From assembly GCA_963281155.1 (NCBI GenBank), contig CAUJLY010000006.1, positions 1,674,001 through 1,738,000 of the forward strand: a DNA stretch of 64,000 bases, written 5' to 3'. The translations under genes and the position numbers were made by a program. Of the stretch, positions 63,438 through 64,000 are shown in pieces. This stretch comes from Rhabditophanes sp. KR3021 (taxonomy: Eukaryota > Nematoda > Chromadorea > Rhabditida > Alloionematidae). Each line of letters opens with the position of its first letter. The stretch's first letter is position 1. Under the pieces are notes generated by a model. It was not told where the DNA came from and did no database searches. It was given only the letters and a program-made list of their open reading frames with translations.

Positions 63438-64000
63438 CTTTAGTATCAGGAAAATTTGAATACAAAATAACCTTAATAACTCTGAAAAGTACAAAATTAG
63501 AAATTACATTTAATACAGAATATAAAATAATATTAAAAGCGAGAATGAATTGAACTTCCCACATATTCTATCTATACAAACTTTGCGAACAAGAAGATAA
63601 TCAAAGAGGAATCCCTTCGAATCAAAGGATACATCTACTACATAAGATGTATTAAAAGACAAGACAAACATCATACTGAACTATTATATTCTTGTTCTAA
63701 CCCAACAAAGGAGCTAAAAAGATATCAAAATTTGAGCTTTTTCATAATACATTCTTTTAAACAAATAAAACTGCAAGATATTATTTCCAAAATCTGCTCA
63801 ATTTTGCAGTTATTTAAGTACTTGATTTGCATAAATTTTGCTTTCCTTTTAAATCTTAAATTTCAAAGTAAGTGTCCTTATTGGTTTGGTTGAACGTTAA
63901 ATGTTAATGTTTGAAATAACATTTAGAAATTAATTCACCATATCAATGTCAGGGGTATCATTAAAGGCCTTTCTAATTATCATGTCAGGCACATTTATTT
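63438..64000. other. Upstream flank of the ELAV-like gene
   Basis: AT-rich. It should contain the promoter and 5' UTR of the minus-strand ELAV-like gene. I see no further gene before the window ends. Confidence 0.4.

Overview
This window looks like nuclear DNA from a nematode. It is AT-rich, with compact genes and mostly 40-60 bp GT-AG introns. It carries typical nematode families: two cuticle collagens, an astacin protease with a C-terminal ShK domain, a saposin-like (caenopore-type) protein and a UDP-glycosyltransferase. It also carries conserved animal genes with C. elegans counterparts (NFI, HS 6-O-sulfotransferase, ERGIC2, ELAV/EXC-7, PHF12). I cannot fix the species; a cortactin gene argues against a close relative of C. 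elegans if, as I recall, that species lacks one. All exon structures are my own splice models: each joins in phase and restores family motifs, but none was checked against transcripts.

Layout. 1-4.2 kb: no recognisable gene. 4.2-7.0 kb (+): nuclear factor I. 7.0-9.5 kb: a zinc-finger relic and a decayed multi-membrane gene. 9.9-10.3 kb (+): saposin-like protein. 11.3-13.5 kb (+): a possible small secreted peptide, then a UDP-glycosyltransferase with one GC-AG intron. 13.9-14.1 kb (+): a possible two-exon micro-gene. 14.5-15.8 kb (-): heparan sulfate 6-O-sulfotransferase. 16.2-17.5 kb (+): an immunoglobulin-domain relic followed by an intact Ig protein. 18.2-20.8 kb (+): two tandem cysteine-rich secreted paralogs. 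21.0-24.5 kb (-): a secreted protein with sixteen Kazal-like modules. 26.5-29.1 kb (+): astacin-ShK protease. 29-37 kb: a long stretch with little coding signal, ending at an unrecognised three-exon gene (37.0-39.0 kb, +) whose first exon is short and easily missed. 40.7-42.5 kb (-): TAF12-like TFIID subunit. 43.0-44.9 kb (-): cortactin, head-to-head with a PHF12/ATHP-1-like chromatin regulator (45.4-48.4 kb, +). 49.2-52.3 kb (+): two cuticle collagens. 52.8-54.8 kb (-): R3HCC1L-like protein. 55.5-56.0 kb (+): a possible micro-gene, then a degenerate tandem repeat. 59.2-60.6 kb (+): ERGIC2. 61.3-63.4 kb (-): ELAV/EXC-7 RNA-binding protein.

There is no operon-like logic: neighbours belong to unrelated pathways. 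Loose functional groups are the extracellular matrix and cuticle genes (collagens, astacin, Kazal protein, HS6ST), which act in or on the secretory and extracellular space, and the nuclear regulators (NFI, TAF12, PHF12-like, ELAV). The least ordinary content is in the gaps: relics of zinc-finger, Ig and membrane-protein genes next to living genes, and several short exon-like reading frames that fall below usual gene-finding thresholds but join in phase.
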